Of a stretch of 64,000 nt of DNA, positions 10,945-22,400 are shown piece after piece. The translations under genes and the position numbers were made by a program. The notes under the pieces were generated by a model that was not told where the DNA came from, made no database searches, and worked only from the letters and a program-made list of their open reading frames with translations. Each line of letters begins with the position of its first letter. The stretch's first letter is position 1. Source of the DNA: Cladocopium goreaui (Eukaryota > Sar > Dinophyceae > Suessiales > Symbiodiniaceae); the NCBI GenBank assembly GCA_947184155.2, contig CAMXCT020000910.1:20001-84000 (forward strand), given 5' to 3'.

Positions 10945-11131
10945 GTGGCACTGGAAAATGTGCAGTGATTTTCCCAAGGAATCACTTCCATTTAAAATCG
11001 ATCTCCCTTCATCCGCAACAAATCAAATCAATCAAACAACCTGGATTTTTGCAAAGAAATATTGGAATGACAGTCAAGAAAAGAAGGGATTAAGGTGAAT
11101 CAAACATATTTAAGCGAGATTGTGACATGTT

Positions 11132-11240
11132 TACCCTCTGGTAAACATACAAAAAGCTATTGAACATGGCCCATTCATAGTGAGTTTTCCCATGAGACAT
11201 TGTGATGTTCCATAGTTTTTTGTTAGTTTACCAGAGGGTA
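11132..11240. mobile_element. MITE family A copy
   Basis: Intact ends, 109 bp. It lies 17 bp from the next copy, separated only by a (TA)n run. Confidence 0.78.
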
Positions 11241-11257
11241 TATATATATATATATAT

Positions 11258-11362
11258 TACCCTCCAGTAAACTAACATAGACCCTGCCAGATAGGGGTTG
11301 GAAGATTAGTTTCCATTAAAAGTTGGTGATTTTCAGGGTCTATGTTTATTTACCAGAGGGTA
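11258..11362. mobile_element. MITE family A copy, 'gaccctgcc' internal subtype
   Basis: The terminal repeats are of family A, but the core is 'agaccctgccagatagggg' pairing with 'cagggtcta'. The same core is seen at 14811 and 61359. Confidence 0.78.
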
Positions 11363-11502
11363 TCTATTAAGTATCTATTAACATCTATTTTCAATAGCTA
11401 TTTCGACATAACCAGAGGATAGACTTCTCGGTTACATGTTCTCGAACTCCTGATAATCTGATGTTGCCGCCTCCTGACATCCGGAACCTAACGAAGGTTT
11501 AT

Positions 11503-11604
11503 ATCAATGGATTGGTTTAAGGGAAAACTTACAGGAAACCATGGTTTTTACCATGAAATATGGGGTTTTCCTATAAATTTTCCCCTAAACCAATCCATTG
11601 ATTA
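11503..11604. mobile_element. MITE family G copy
   Basis: Palindrome ATCAATGGATTGGTTTAAG...CCTAAACCAATCCATTGAT with a nested 'ggaaaccatggttt' centre. A second diverged copy is at 55889. Confidence 0.65.
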
Positions 11605-11724
11605 TAGCTGGGAAAATCAGAAAACATGTAGGAATTCTCATGGTTGATAATGGTAAATCATTCTTAATAGTGGTTACTAATCATAATAATTGTTATTACT
11701 AATCATTGATTATCCATTGTAATC

Positions 11725-11832
11725 CTGGTTGGTGGTTTTGACCCCTCTGAATAAAATGAACGTCAGTTGGGAAGGATTAATTATCCCATATATTATGGAA
11801 AAATAAAAGCCATGTTTGAAACCAGCAACCAG
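11725..11832. mobile_element. MITE family B copy
   Basis: CTGGTTGGTGGT to ACCAGCAACCAG. The interior lacks the usual 'tatacctac' segment ('tttgacccctctgaa'). Confidence 0.78.
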
Positions 11833-12165
11833 AGAAATAGTGGAATTTCCTATTTGTTACCAGAGGCAATTTCCTATTTACTCGGAAAATCTATGAATAG
11901 TAAATACATATATATATATTATATATATGTCACTAAATATCCCATTCTCCAATGATTCATTGTCAGGAATCACGGAATCACGGAATCCCAATTTTTTTTT
12001 TACTGGGAAAATCTATGAATAGTAAAATTTCGTATTTGATTGATTAGTTACGAGAGATGTATGTCCCAAACAACATGTCCCAAGCGACGGATGTCCCATT
12101 GGGAAAGCATGTTTTACAAAAAAAATCAGCGAATCTAGGATAGTCATTTCCGCCAAACCAACATT

Positions 12166-12296
12166 CAATGGCCATTTCAGGAACCGATTGATGGGAGGTA
12201 CCTACCATATATAAGGCCTATGTAAGGGGATATCCCCACAAAATATGGCCTTATATGGTACAGTACCTCCATTTTAGGATCCTGAAGTGGCCATTG
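12166..12296. mobile_element. MITE family E copy
   Basis: CAATGGCCATTTCAGGAACC to 'ggatcctgaagtggccattg', with nested GGAGGTACC/GGTAC and 'aaggcctat' palindromes. This is the best-preserved E copy. Confidence 0.75.
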
Positions 12297-12402
12297 AAAC
12301 ATAGCCACGTGACATCTGTCATGACGTCTCGATAGGCATAGCGGTCCTGTGATGTCATGGTAATGTTTTTTGGGCGAAGAAAAAGTCTAAGAAGTTGACA
12401 CA

Positions 12403-12513
12403 TACCCGGCCTGGTAAACATACAAAAAGCTATTGAAATGGCAATGTATAGCAGATTTCCCCATTAAACATGGTGATTTTCCATAGTTTTATGGGACAGT
12501 TTACCAGAGGGTA
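12403..12513. mobile_element. MITE family A copy
   Basis: The left end is degenerate (TACCCGGCCTGGTAAAC). The right end 'gacagtttaccagagggta' is intact. Confidence 0.68.
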
Positions 12514-12800
12514 CTTGGAAGTGTATCCCACTTAGTAAATGGGTCAAAAACCATCAGTTAGATTAATGGAATATCCCCTGGTATATATGGGATTATATGG
12601 GTTATTATGAAGCACTTACTAAGTGGGATGCACATCCAAGTATGATCCTACAGCAACAATACCACTAACATCTACTAACCATTTATGAACCATATATGGA
12701 CCATATATGAGGCTCGTTGCTTTCTGGATCGGGCTGCTTGAAAAACCTCTGACCCAGAATTGGCTATGGCAAATGATAAGCTGGCTAAATCAAAAAAAAT

Positions 12801-13730
12801 ACTTTACTTCGTGTGATCCCCACCATGACATTTATACATTTTCTTACTGGCAAATCTTCTGGCATTCTATCTGGCATATCTTCTGGCACTCTATCTGACA
12901 TATCTTCCGGCATTCAATCTGGCATTCTATCTGGCATATCTTCTGGCATATATTCTGACATATCTTCTGGCATTCTATCTGACATATCTTCTGGCATATA
13001 TTCTGACATATCTTCTGGCATATCTTCTGGCATATCTTCTGGCAGATCTATCTGGCATATCTTCTGGCATATTTTCTGGCATTCTATCTGGCAAATCTTC
13101 TGGCATTCTATCTGGCATATCTTCTGGCAGATTATCTGGCATTCTATCTGGCATATCTTCTGGCATATATTCTGACATATCTTCTGGCATTCTATCTGGC
13201 ATTCTATCTGGCATATCTTCTGGCATATCTTCTGACATTCTTTCTGACATTCTTTCTAACTTTCTTCTGCACATTCTTTGTCCCATATCTTCCTACATGA
13301 GGTCCGGCAGGGAACACTTGGCGTGGATACTCGCGGTTGAGGTCCGGCAGGGAACACTGGGCGTGGATGGTCGTGGTTGAGGTCCGGCAGGGAACACTGG
13401 GCGGGGATGGTCGTGGTTGAGGTCCGGCAGGGAACACTGGGCGTGGATGGTCGTGGTTGAGGTCCGGCAGGGAACACTGGGCGTGGATGGTCGTGGTTGA
13501 GGTCCGGCAGGGCACACTGACGTGGATGGTCGTGGTTGAGGTCCGGCAGGGCACACTGACATGGATCGCAGTGGAGCAGGAGGAGGACGAGGAGGACGAG
13601 GAGGAGGAGGAGAAGGAGGACGAGAAGAGGGAGGAGAAGGAGGAGGACGAGGACGAGGAGGACGAGGAGGACGAGGAGGAAGCAACTGACATAAAATCTA
13701 ACAACCCTCACCTGGCAGGTGGGGAAAAAT
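12801..13730. repeat. Composite minisatellite block, copy 1
   Basis: Three different tandem arrays sit in a fixed order between unique ends. Left end: 'tgatccccaccatgacattt' near 12816. Module 1 (12835-13260): degenerate 'tctggcatatct' units. Module 2 (13301-13575): seven 40-bp units starting GGTCCGGCAG. Module 3 (13575-13685): a purine tract of GAGGACGAGG units. Right end: 'aaccctcacctggcaggtgg'. Read on the minus strand, module 1 encodes MPEDMPDRM-type repeats and module 2 encodes Pro-rich repeats, but no initiator or gene context supports translation. An inverted relative is at 57511-58626. Confidence 0.8.
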
Positions 13731-13864
13731 GTTTCCTGTTTAAACCAGCCATTACTGAAATCATCTGAAATCGATTGAAATCGCACAACTTTTCTGCAGT
13801 TAAAATGCATGGTGCTTGCCAGGTAAAATCACCAGCTATCCAATCTTTGATGGTTCAGAATGAG

Positions 13865-13982
13865 GTACCCTCTGGTTATGACTAACAGTTTGCCATGGTA
13901 TAGATGGCCCATAGAAATAGATGGTTTACCGAACTTAAAAATGGTGATTTTCCGTAGTTATGGGACAGTTTACCAGAGGGTA
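13865..13982. mobile_element. MITE family A copy
   Basis: TACCCTCTGGTTATGAC to 'gggacagtttaccagagggt' plus a. A 5-bp insertion follows the left terminus. Confidence 0.75.
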
Positions 13983-14810
13983 AATCCAATGATGAACTGC
14001 AACTATGGTCATAAACCAGCTACTTGCCCATCTCTACCAACTTTCATTGTTTCAACCGTGATGTTGGCTGCTCAAGTCGCTGGTTTTGTGCGTGAAACTT
14101 TTTTTTGCGAGTGAACTCCAGTCCTCTTCGGCGGAATTGCAATAATTTAATGACCTGAACTAAGTTGATGTAGAGATTGTTCCCCTTAGTAATTGCCTTC
14201 CGCTGAATATTAAATACCTTCCTGGACACCTTGGTTTAGTATTGGATCTAAGCTTTTGGGTTCCGCGAAGGAATGAATACAACATAATACAATATCTTCA
14301 AAACCGAACCAAATGCCCAGGTTAATAGCCTGGCTGCTGATGTAGCTTGCATGTCCACTCTCGACCAGAAACGATCCTTTGCAACTAGTTGCAATGTGTA
14401 AATGCACATGTTTCATTGTTAAAACCTGGAGATGTCCATTTTTTCAGTGGTTTGTCTGCTATTCATGGCAAACAAATCACCAGTTTGGATGCTTCAACCA
14501 GAATTAAGCCACCATGTTTGATGGTTAAACCACCAACCCACTTACCATATATCTGTCTGTTTCATCATCCCCCTCTGCGACAGTCCTGGTAGAGGCCATG
14601 CACGGTAGAGAAGACCACCTCACCGAAAGGGTCAAATGAAACTTAGTTATTTTGACGTGTTTATATAGTAATTTTGACAAAGTAGTTGTGATTATTTTGA
14701 ACCATTAGTTGTTAATTAGTAATCATTAATTATTAATTATTAATGGTTGATATGATATGTTAATAAGTTATATGTACTTATTTAGTTGTTTTGACATATT
14801 TAAGTAGTAT
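13983..14810. other. Unassigned sequence
   Basis: No gene or intact element is recognised. 14690-14800 is rich in 'attaattattaatgg'-type AT words. Confidence 0.35.
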
Positions 14811-14926
14811 CACCCTCTGGTAAATTATTGTAAATTAACATAGACCCTGAAAAAACAAACAATGTGTTCGTTGAAACTTATCTTCCAACCCTTACCTGGC
14901 AGGGTCTATTTTAATTTACTGGGGGA
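14811..14926. mobile_element. MITE family A copy, 'gaccctg' subtype, diverged
   Basis: CACCCTCTGGTAAATT at the left, core 'atagaccctg' and 'cttacctggcagggtcta', right end 'ttaatttactgggggat'. Confidence 0.6.
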
Positions 14927-15356
14927 TAATTATTAATTATTAATGCTTCATAGTCCCAAGTATTTAATAATAATATTAACATATTTATTAGCCATTTTAA
15001 ACCCCAAGTATTAAGTATCAATGGTTCATAATCCATGATCAAACTATCATAGATTATGAACCATTAATGATTAATACTTGGAGTTTATTTGGGTATAATT
15101 TGTTTTCAAACACCCCCAAATAAACCACATGTATTGATTATTGATGGTTCATAATCCATGATAGCTTGATCATGTATTACAATATTTATAATATAGCTTA
15201 ATTCCAAGTGATTAATTTTAACACCGGCCCCACTAACCCCAAAAAATCACTAAGTTATCATAATCCATGATTGATTGGTTTATAATTATGATGATCCAGT
15301 GAAAATACTTGCGGTTTTCATAGCTATGAAAATTCTTAATGCTTATAATCTATGAT
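14927..15356. repeat. Cluster of AT-rich palindromes
   Basis: 'caagtattaagtatcaatgg' (15004) pairs with 'ccattaatgattaatacttg' (15061) around a short loop, and a related arm recurs at 15127-15200 ('ttgatggttcataatccatg'). No coding signal. Confidence 0.55.
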
Positions 15357-15466
15357 AGCCTCTGGTACACTAACAGTGTGCTATTGAACATGGCCATAGA
15401 AATAGTTGCTTTACCCATAAAAAAAAAGTGATTTTCAATAGTTATGGGACAGTTCACCATCTGGTC
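15357..15466. mobile_element. MITE family A copy, eroded ends
   Basis: The left end is 'cctctggtacactaac' and the right end 'gacagttcaccatctggtc'. The interior is typical. Confidence 0.6.
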
Positions 15467-15627
15467 ATCAATCATGGCTGGATTTTTTTCACCATAAAAA
15501 GAGCTGAGTTTCCCAGATTGCCTCCATTGATCGACAAAATTTACCATCAAACACATGAGTCAATCAACATGGGGATACAATGGGATGTCATTCAGATTAC
15601 CGTATTTAAAGCAACATTAATATATAA

Positions 15628-15728
15628 CCGGTTGGTGGTATACCTACCCCTCTGAAAATATGAGTTCGTCAGTTGGGATTATTATTCTCAATATATTGAA
15701 AGATAAACATGTTCCAAACACCAACCAG
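15628..15728. mobile_element. MITE family B copy
   Basis: CCGGTTGGTGGT to AACACCAACCAG. The core is shortened. Confidence 0.74.
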
Positions 15729-16028
15729 ATAAAAAGAAAAAAACACACATATATATATATACATGAATTATTGACTGCATTTCTTGACCTTGCTAAAACA
15801 TGCTGCAACTGTTTACCAATTGAGACTATTAATGAAATAGACATTAGTCATAGAAGGTAATGAGATATGGACACCGAGGCATCCCATACTGTTCGCCATT
15901 GGTTATATCCCACTATATTATACAGTATCCCCTTAATATCCCCATCAATTCTGGTGGTTTGTATCCGATCAATCAAAGTATCCCCTGAATTGCAGGACAT
16001 AATCCTCAATGGGACAATTGTGGGAATA

Positions 16029-16137
16029 TACCCTCTGGCTATTTAACATAGCCATGGAATAGATGGCCCATAGAAATAGATGGTTTACCTATCAAAAATG
16101 GTGATTTTCCATGGCTATGTTAAATAACCAGATGGTA
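16029..16137. mobile_element. MITE family A copy
   Basis: TACCCTCTGGCTATTTAAC to 'ttaaataaccagatggta'. It lies 13 bp from the family F copy that hosts the large LINE. Confidence 0.75.
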
Positions 16138-16150
16138 ATGGCAATATAAT

Positions 16151-16261
16151 CTGGGTAAATTATAATAAATCACTAACTTGAAATAAGGCCATTTTGGGAT
16201 GATTCTCGTTATCAACCATGATTCCAGTGAGGGAGAATGGTGAGGTCGTTATAATTTACCC
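16151..16261. mobile_element. MITE family F copy split by the LINE
   Basis: CTGGGTAAATTATAA at the left, running to 'gaggtcgttataatttaccc' at 16242-16261. The expected final AG is displaced to 29575, beyond the 13.3 kb LINE. This is the target element of the insertion. Confidence 0.82.
16246..16261 (+). repeat. Target-site duplication of LINE 1, left copy
   Basis: TCGTTATAATTTACCC, identical to 29559-29574 at the other end of the element. Confidence 0.85.
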
Positions 16262-16495
16262 TTTTCCGTAAGTCAAGAGCCTCCCCCTATCGTGTGGAGG
16301 GAGGTGTCCATGGCGTGAGAAGAATGGTGACAAACAGTGAAAAATAAAAGCAAGCCAAGCGGGACCATGCCAATGCAACCAAAGTAGACCCCAGCAGCAG
16401 TGGAATGGCCCATAGCGACCAAAAAGTATATCCTCATGTCAGGACTCAAAAAGACAGCAGCTGCAGTCGAATGCACCAAGTCAAAGTTGCACCCA
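16262..16495 (-). other. LINE 1 3' UTR with terminal hairpin
   Basis: 234 nt after the ORF2 TAA. Near the very 3' end CCTCCC (16280-16285) can pair with GGGAGG (16299-16304) over a 13-nt loop. The element ends in GGAAAA on its sense strand, directly joined to GGGTAAATTATAACGA of the target. LINE 2 has an analogous arrangement, so this may be the region its RT recognises. Confidence 0.55.
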
Positions 16496-19400
16496 TTATG
16501 CAAAAACAAGAGGTTTCGAGGGAGTGCGCTTCCACTCTCGTACCAATTGAAAACCACGTGCTGCATGCTTGAGCCCCTCGGGCCATGTTCGACACATATG
16601 GGTGACATCCACTCTAGTCACAGGTTGTTCCATCTGTAGGAGATTATCCAACCCTTGATTTGCCAACAAATAAGTGCGCAAAAGCATACACACCTGCCTT
16701 TGGTGCGGAAAGACTGGCCTTGTCTTCACGCCAGCAGGCTGATGTGCTGACCCCAATTGATACAAGGATCGAACGAATCCCAATGGTCGTTGAGGCCAAG
16801 GATCGTATGCATGAAGCTTACGGATCTGCAAAACAAGATTACTAAAGGTGTGCGCAAGCTCTGACAGTCCAACCTGAAAGGTCAAGGCAGCATCCCATGA
16901 ATCAAACGTCTGAAGATATTCAACTCCACTAGGGCGACTCCTTTTGAGTGGCAAAATAACACCTGAATGCACCATGAAAGACACAACCATTTCTGACCAT
17001 GAAATACCAGGATCATCAGGGTGAGGAATACTCTCATCAGGCCATTTCACTTCATGCATCCATGCCAGTACCTTTTCGGCCAACGGACGCCCCCAAGCAG
17101 AATGCTGGAGTAGACAGAGGCCAGGCGGCGGCGGTGACCATACATGTTCCACATTCCATGCACCAAGAATGTCCACTGGATTCGGAGCTGCTGCTGGACG
17201 AAGCTCCGCATGAACAGCTGTCTCCTGTTGCAACGCTTCCAACCTGGCATAATGGGCACGCAAATCCAAAAACAACTGGAACAGTCTGCGAAGGTGTTTC
17301 CTTGTGACATCCTGGTCCAAAAAGATTTCTTCGGCAAGACTGGAGGTTTCTGGCTGAAAATACCGACAGGCAGAGATAGCAGCTTCATTCGCAAGTTTAT
17401 TCCCTAGACATTTGTATACCATGAGCAGGTCCATACCAGAAAAGTCACTTACATGTGCCTTAACCTTACACACCTTCCGTTGACCTGTCTGCAACGCTGT
17501 CCACAAACGTTCAACCAAGTCAAAATTCTCTAAGCTCACCAATGCTTTGACATCATTGGCAGAAAGACACTGATTCCAAGCCAAAATAACGCTCTGACAA
17601 TCCGTATGAATGACTACATTCGGAAACCACTCTGCCGCAAGCAGCACTGCAAAGAACTCAGAACGATAAATGGTCTGATTGCCCGTCGTTCGAGCCATGG
17701 CAAGCTTCATGAGAGAAGGTGGAAAGATACCATGTGTGAGCCACTTTTGAGCTTCCAACTTTCGTTGGTCATCTGTCAGACACGTGTCCAAAACTATGGC
17801 ATAAGCGCCATAGCGGCAGCTAGGATGAGCAGGATGCATGAGAGATCCATCCGTGTACACATGTATATCAAAGCCCAAAGCCATGAGATCAATGATTCTC
17901 TGATACAAGCTAGGGTCCAGCTGCGCCTCCGGACAGCACATGTGCAAAGCCAGGAGTGCATCCTGGCTTGGGTGTCTCAGCAAGAAAGGTAATTCATGAA
18001 CATCAGCCCCATTGTCCAAGAAAAACTGCAAGGTGTCAGTATACGGTTCTCGAATGTGAGCAGAGGCAGGACAGCTAAAAATTCGATGGAACCGATCATC
18101 AAAATCCTGGCAATGGCGGCACTGGCCAGTGGCATCACTCGCCCATTTGGACTTTTGCATCTCAGTCTGAAATGAGCCCGACAACTCTTGAAGAATGTGG
18201 TGTTGCTCCACCTGATTAAAAGTATCAACCAAAGCACCAGTGTCTTCACTATTGAGCTGCAAGAAACGCGGGACCCCTTTACGATCACAGGCATGCATTA
18301 AGAGGTCTGTATCCCATGCATATCTCAACCACCGGATGAGCAGTTTACGGCCAGTTTGGAGAAGAGGCAGCCAGCCAAACGCATGGACATGAAGGCATCC
18401 ATTGGCATCTATCTTCCAACCCAGCTTGGACAAATAAAAGGATAGGACACCAGCAGGACCACGACATTGGTATGACAGCCCAGAATGGGTGGCTGCCATT
18501 CGGAAAAAGGTCTTGCGTTCTGTATCTGTGGCTCGAATCATCATCCGTTTGATAGCCATCAAAACTCGCAGCACAAGCTCAAGAAAAGGATCAAGCAGTT
18601 GTGGGGTGGCAGCCAAAGCCAATGCAGCATTCCTGGAGTGTGAGTGACCCAATAAGGCATTGCTGATAGAGGTCCTAAGTTTCCGAGTGTGACTATCACC
18701 TAGAGGCAGGATCTCAGCACCATAAAACACCGCAGGGAAGATCGCACCCTTCACCACTTGGATCTTGGTATGGAGAGAATGGGGGATTCTCTGAAGCTTA
18801 AGGAGACGAGCATGAACTTTCTCAAGTCGGTTCCTAAACTTACCTAAGTTGGGGACACCCTGATAGGTTACTTGTGCACCTAAATCCATTGCATTTTGGC
18901 ATCGGGGGACATCTGAAGTGGCAGGTGTGGATTGCAAAACATTGGACAACAATGCAAACTGCTCGGAGCTTGTGGCCCAAGCCCATGTCTTCCGCCAATC
19001 AATCTGCATTTGCGTGGACTGCACAAAGCTTGTCGTGAGTGCCAAAATGCTCCGGTGCGCAGCTGCATTGGTAGCACTCCAAGTCCAGTTGTCTGCATAA
19101 GCCGCAATCTGGCACGAAGCCACCCGGTCATGAATCAGGCGTACCCAAATATATGCCAAGGCAAGTATGCTAACTACAGACCAACTGTCACCTTCCGGGC
19201 AACCATGGTTAACAAAAAGCCTATCAGAGCAAACCTCTCCGAGCTTCCAGACACGGCACAGTTTTTGAAGGGAAGCGTACCACTGTCGAGTGATCAAAGG
19301 TGGAAAACCCAGCCAGTCGAATGCATGCAACACCGCAGCCTGGCTAATGGTGTTAAAGCACTTGAGCAGATCGGCTGTGACCCCTGATCTGGGTTGAGCA

Positions 19401-22400
19401 TTGTGGTACGACAATTCTATGAGCCATTGTTGTCGGAGATAGGCATCAGAAGGCCCACGATGAGCCAAGAAGCCTGTGATTTCATCAGGGAACTGCAAGG
19501 ACATAAATGCCAACAGCTGCTTACAAATGACCCGAGACCATAATCGATAGAGCTGAGCCAGGACAGTTATCGGTCTCACCTGAGAAGGCTCTGGAATCTC
19601 ACAGGTCTTCGGGACGGCTATTGTGAATGCTGTCATAAGCCATGCTGGAAATCCACTTTCAAAGCCATTAATGATACGCTGAACATGGGAAATGGCACGG
19701 CCTGGCAAATGTTGCAACTCCTGGGAGGAGATGCCGTCGATCCCTCGAGATGAGGGGATCTTTAACCGCTTTACCGCAGCAATCCATTCATTAGTGTCGT
19801 CCATATCAATTGCTGGTGCCGGCAAATGAATTGGCAGACTGTCAACAAACGCCTGAAACTGTGGAGCTGCCTGTGTTTCAGGGTTGGGTTGGTTCCAAAG
19901 TGGCATCCAAAAGTCTTTCAGCAAGGACAGTATGGAGCATGGATCAGCTGTAATCTGTCGCTGTGTAACAATGTCATGTTCAGGCAGCACATGCTGGTCA
20001 GCCATGCGAAGCTGCAAGGAATACATATCCCTGTGGACCAAAGTGCAAGGAATGTCTCCAACATGGACTGGAGCAGCAAAGTCAAACTGTTCTGCATTGT
20101 CACAATAGGCAACCAAGGTATTAGGCTCATCTTGGACCAGAATGGCATCTTCCGAAAGGTTACGAACCATCTCAACTAAAGGAGGGGCAGTAAATTCACG
20201 AACCGAGGCAAAGGCAGCCCTATTACCCGCATACCTGGCATCCAAGTCTTGAGCGAGGAGAGCTCGATCCTTGTGAAGTTTCCTGTCAAAGGCAACATCT
20301 GCATCAGTCTGAAACCGCAGCAGTTGCAGCATGGTGCCAATATAGCCAACCTGGGGGACCTCAAAGGGTGGAGGACCCAGCTCTGGGGTTTGTTGGCACC
20401 ACCTAATCTGACAACCTCCAAAGGCACGACATCTTAAAATGGCATGCCATTCCTGAGTCATTTCAATCATTGCCTGGGGAGTGGGCTGGCATTGGTGTGC
20501 CTTAACAACCCTGCGATAGAGCGCTTGGACTCTTCGAACCTGCTTGATTCGGCATTGGGTGGTACGTCTGATGACCTCCCCTGGTGGCGAATAATCCCCC
20601 GGTCTAGGAGGTTTGGTGAGGAGCTTTTTCTGAGCCAGCTGGGGCTTTCGAGGTTGGCAACGTCCTCGAAATTGCTTGGGAAGAGGCTTGGTTTGGTGCC
20701 AAGCAATATCTTCATTTTCCTGCTGGGTACAGCGATATGCCCTGTCAACTGCATCTTCAATGGTTCGACCCCAAGCTGTTAAATCTTGTGGTTCTCCAAG
20801 CTGATCCACGGCCAGGTCATAGGATTCAGGCAAGAACTTCGGATCAATTGGCAGGTCAGTCCATGGTCTTGGCAGAGGTATTCGCAGGGTCTCTCTCGCT
20901 ACAGCAGGGATGGTCATTTGAAACAGAACAACATTGTGTGCATCAAAATGGCCAGCTGGAAGAACAGTGACTTGTGAGACCCAACAGGCCGCAGAAGGGG
21001 AGAACACCGCAGTATCCGGCTGTGTAGCTCCTTTGCATGTAGGGGGCATATCACTCCCATGGATTTGACGATGCAACTGTCGAAGGTCAACCAGATGTCT
21101 ATCTTGTGCTTCTTCTGCTATCAGCGCAAGGGGGTCAGAATTAAAGTCTCCCAGAATTACATAAGGCAGGTCGAAATGGGAGACTGCCTGTAAGGCAGCT
21201 TGGAGCAAAAGAGTGTTGGCTCGGCCCGATCCGGAGGTGGCATGCCCATAAATGACAACAATCTGCAATTGAAATCTGCCAGTTTCAAAGAGAAAATGAC
21301 CAATTCTTGATGAAGAGGCATGGAAATCATCAATGGTATCACCAATTTTTCTGATGGGCCAAGATGAGAATAAACCAACACCAGTTGCCTTACCCCGCAA
21401 GGAAGGAAGTCCATCAGACCTCTGGACTCTGTCCGGAGCAGGAACTGACCATTTAGAACGAAAACCAATGTGGCGCATGGCATTGGCAAATTGCCGTTGC
21501 ACCGCAAGGGTGGCCGCTGTTTCAGACGCACTGACAACATCTAAGGCGTGCTCTCGAATGAGCTCAGCATACTGTGTTGGTTTGGAAACAATGCTGGTGG
21601 GATTGGTTATGGCAAAGTTTAGGCAAAGCTGGTCAGGACCAGGGTGCAATGCTTCACCAATTCGCATGGCTACATAAGGATCAAATGATCGCTGTTGAGA
21701 TGGCAAAATGCCATCTTGGCAAGGCCGTACTCGCAAATAAGAAAAAACTCTGGCCTGAGAGGATGCTATACACTTCATGGCAGGCACTGAGAGCATGGCA
21801 CAAGTCAATTGGCATATCAAAGACAATGTTGTCTCCCGAAAGTTTGCAGGATGACAAAACATGGCAAAAAAAATGAACTGCTTTAAGGTCAACCCTGGTG
21901 GCATGGGACTACAGACCAATACAAATGCTTCACCAAAGTTGGGATCGGCGAAACCTGATAGCCCTTGGTTGACCATGGCATGACAAAAAGGGAGGTCGCT
22001 GGTCCTTTCAAGCAAGCTGACTGAACATTTAAGGCCAAAAGGAGCAGCTCCCATTTCGCATCTCTTTGCCGCTTGCACCATTGGTGAAAGAGAGACACGC
22101 AAAAGCAACCGTATACTTTGATCCCCAGCAACTGAAAAAGCTATACAGGCAAAGGCATAAGGCAAAATTAGGCTGGAAAAGTATGGCAGGACAGGTTGCT
22201 CACTAAATTTTCGGCAAAAAACTCTGGCAAGTCGGTGACAGAGCACTGCTGTCAGTGTTCTTGGCCTATGTTGAGATGGCGTGCAGGCAAGAGCCAAAAA
22301 CAAGCAGCATCCATCACTGTGCTGAAGGCTGTGTCGGGTGCAAGAATCTAAACAGTTATGGCACCAGAGACAGGACACATCCACTGCCGTGATATTCCAA

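Noticed and set aside
13301-13575. Regular 40-bp repeats that could suggest a CRISPR array
   Set aside because: Units are directly contiguous with no variable spacers, no cas genes are present, and the setting is eukaryotic.
12813-13810. Overlapping frames of 100-184 codons with MPEDMPDR, Pro-rich, poly-Ser or poly-Leu sequence
   Set aside because: They follow the minisatellite periodicity in several frames at once. Translation is not supported, though the conserved peptide repeat is noted in the findings.
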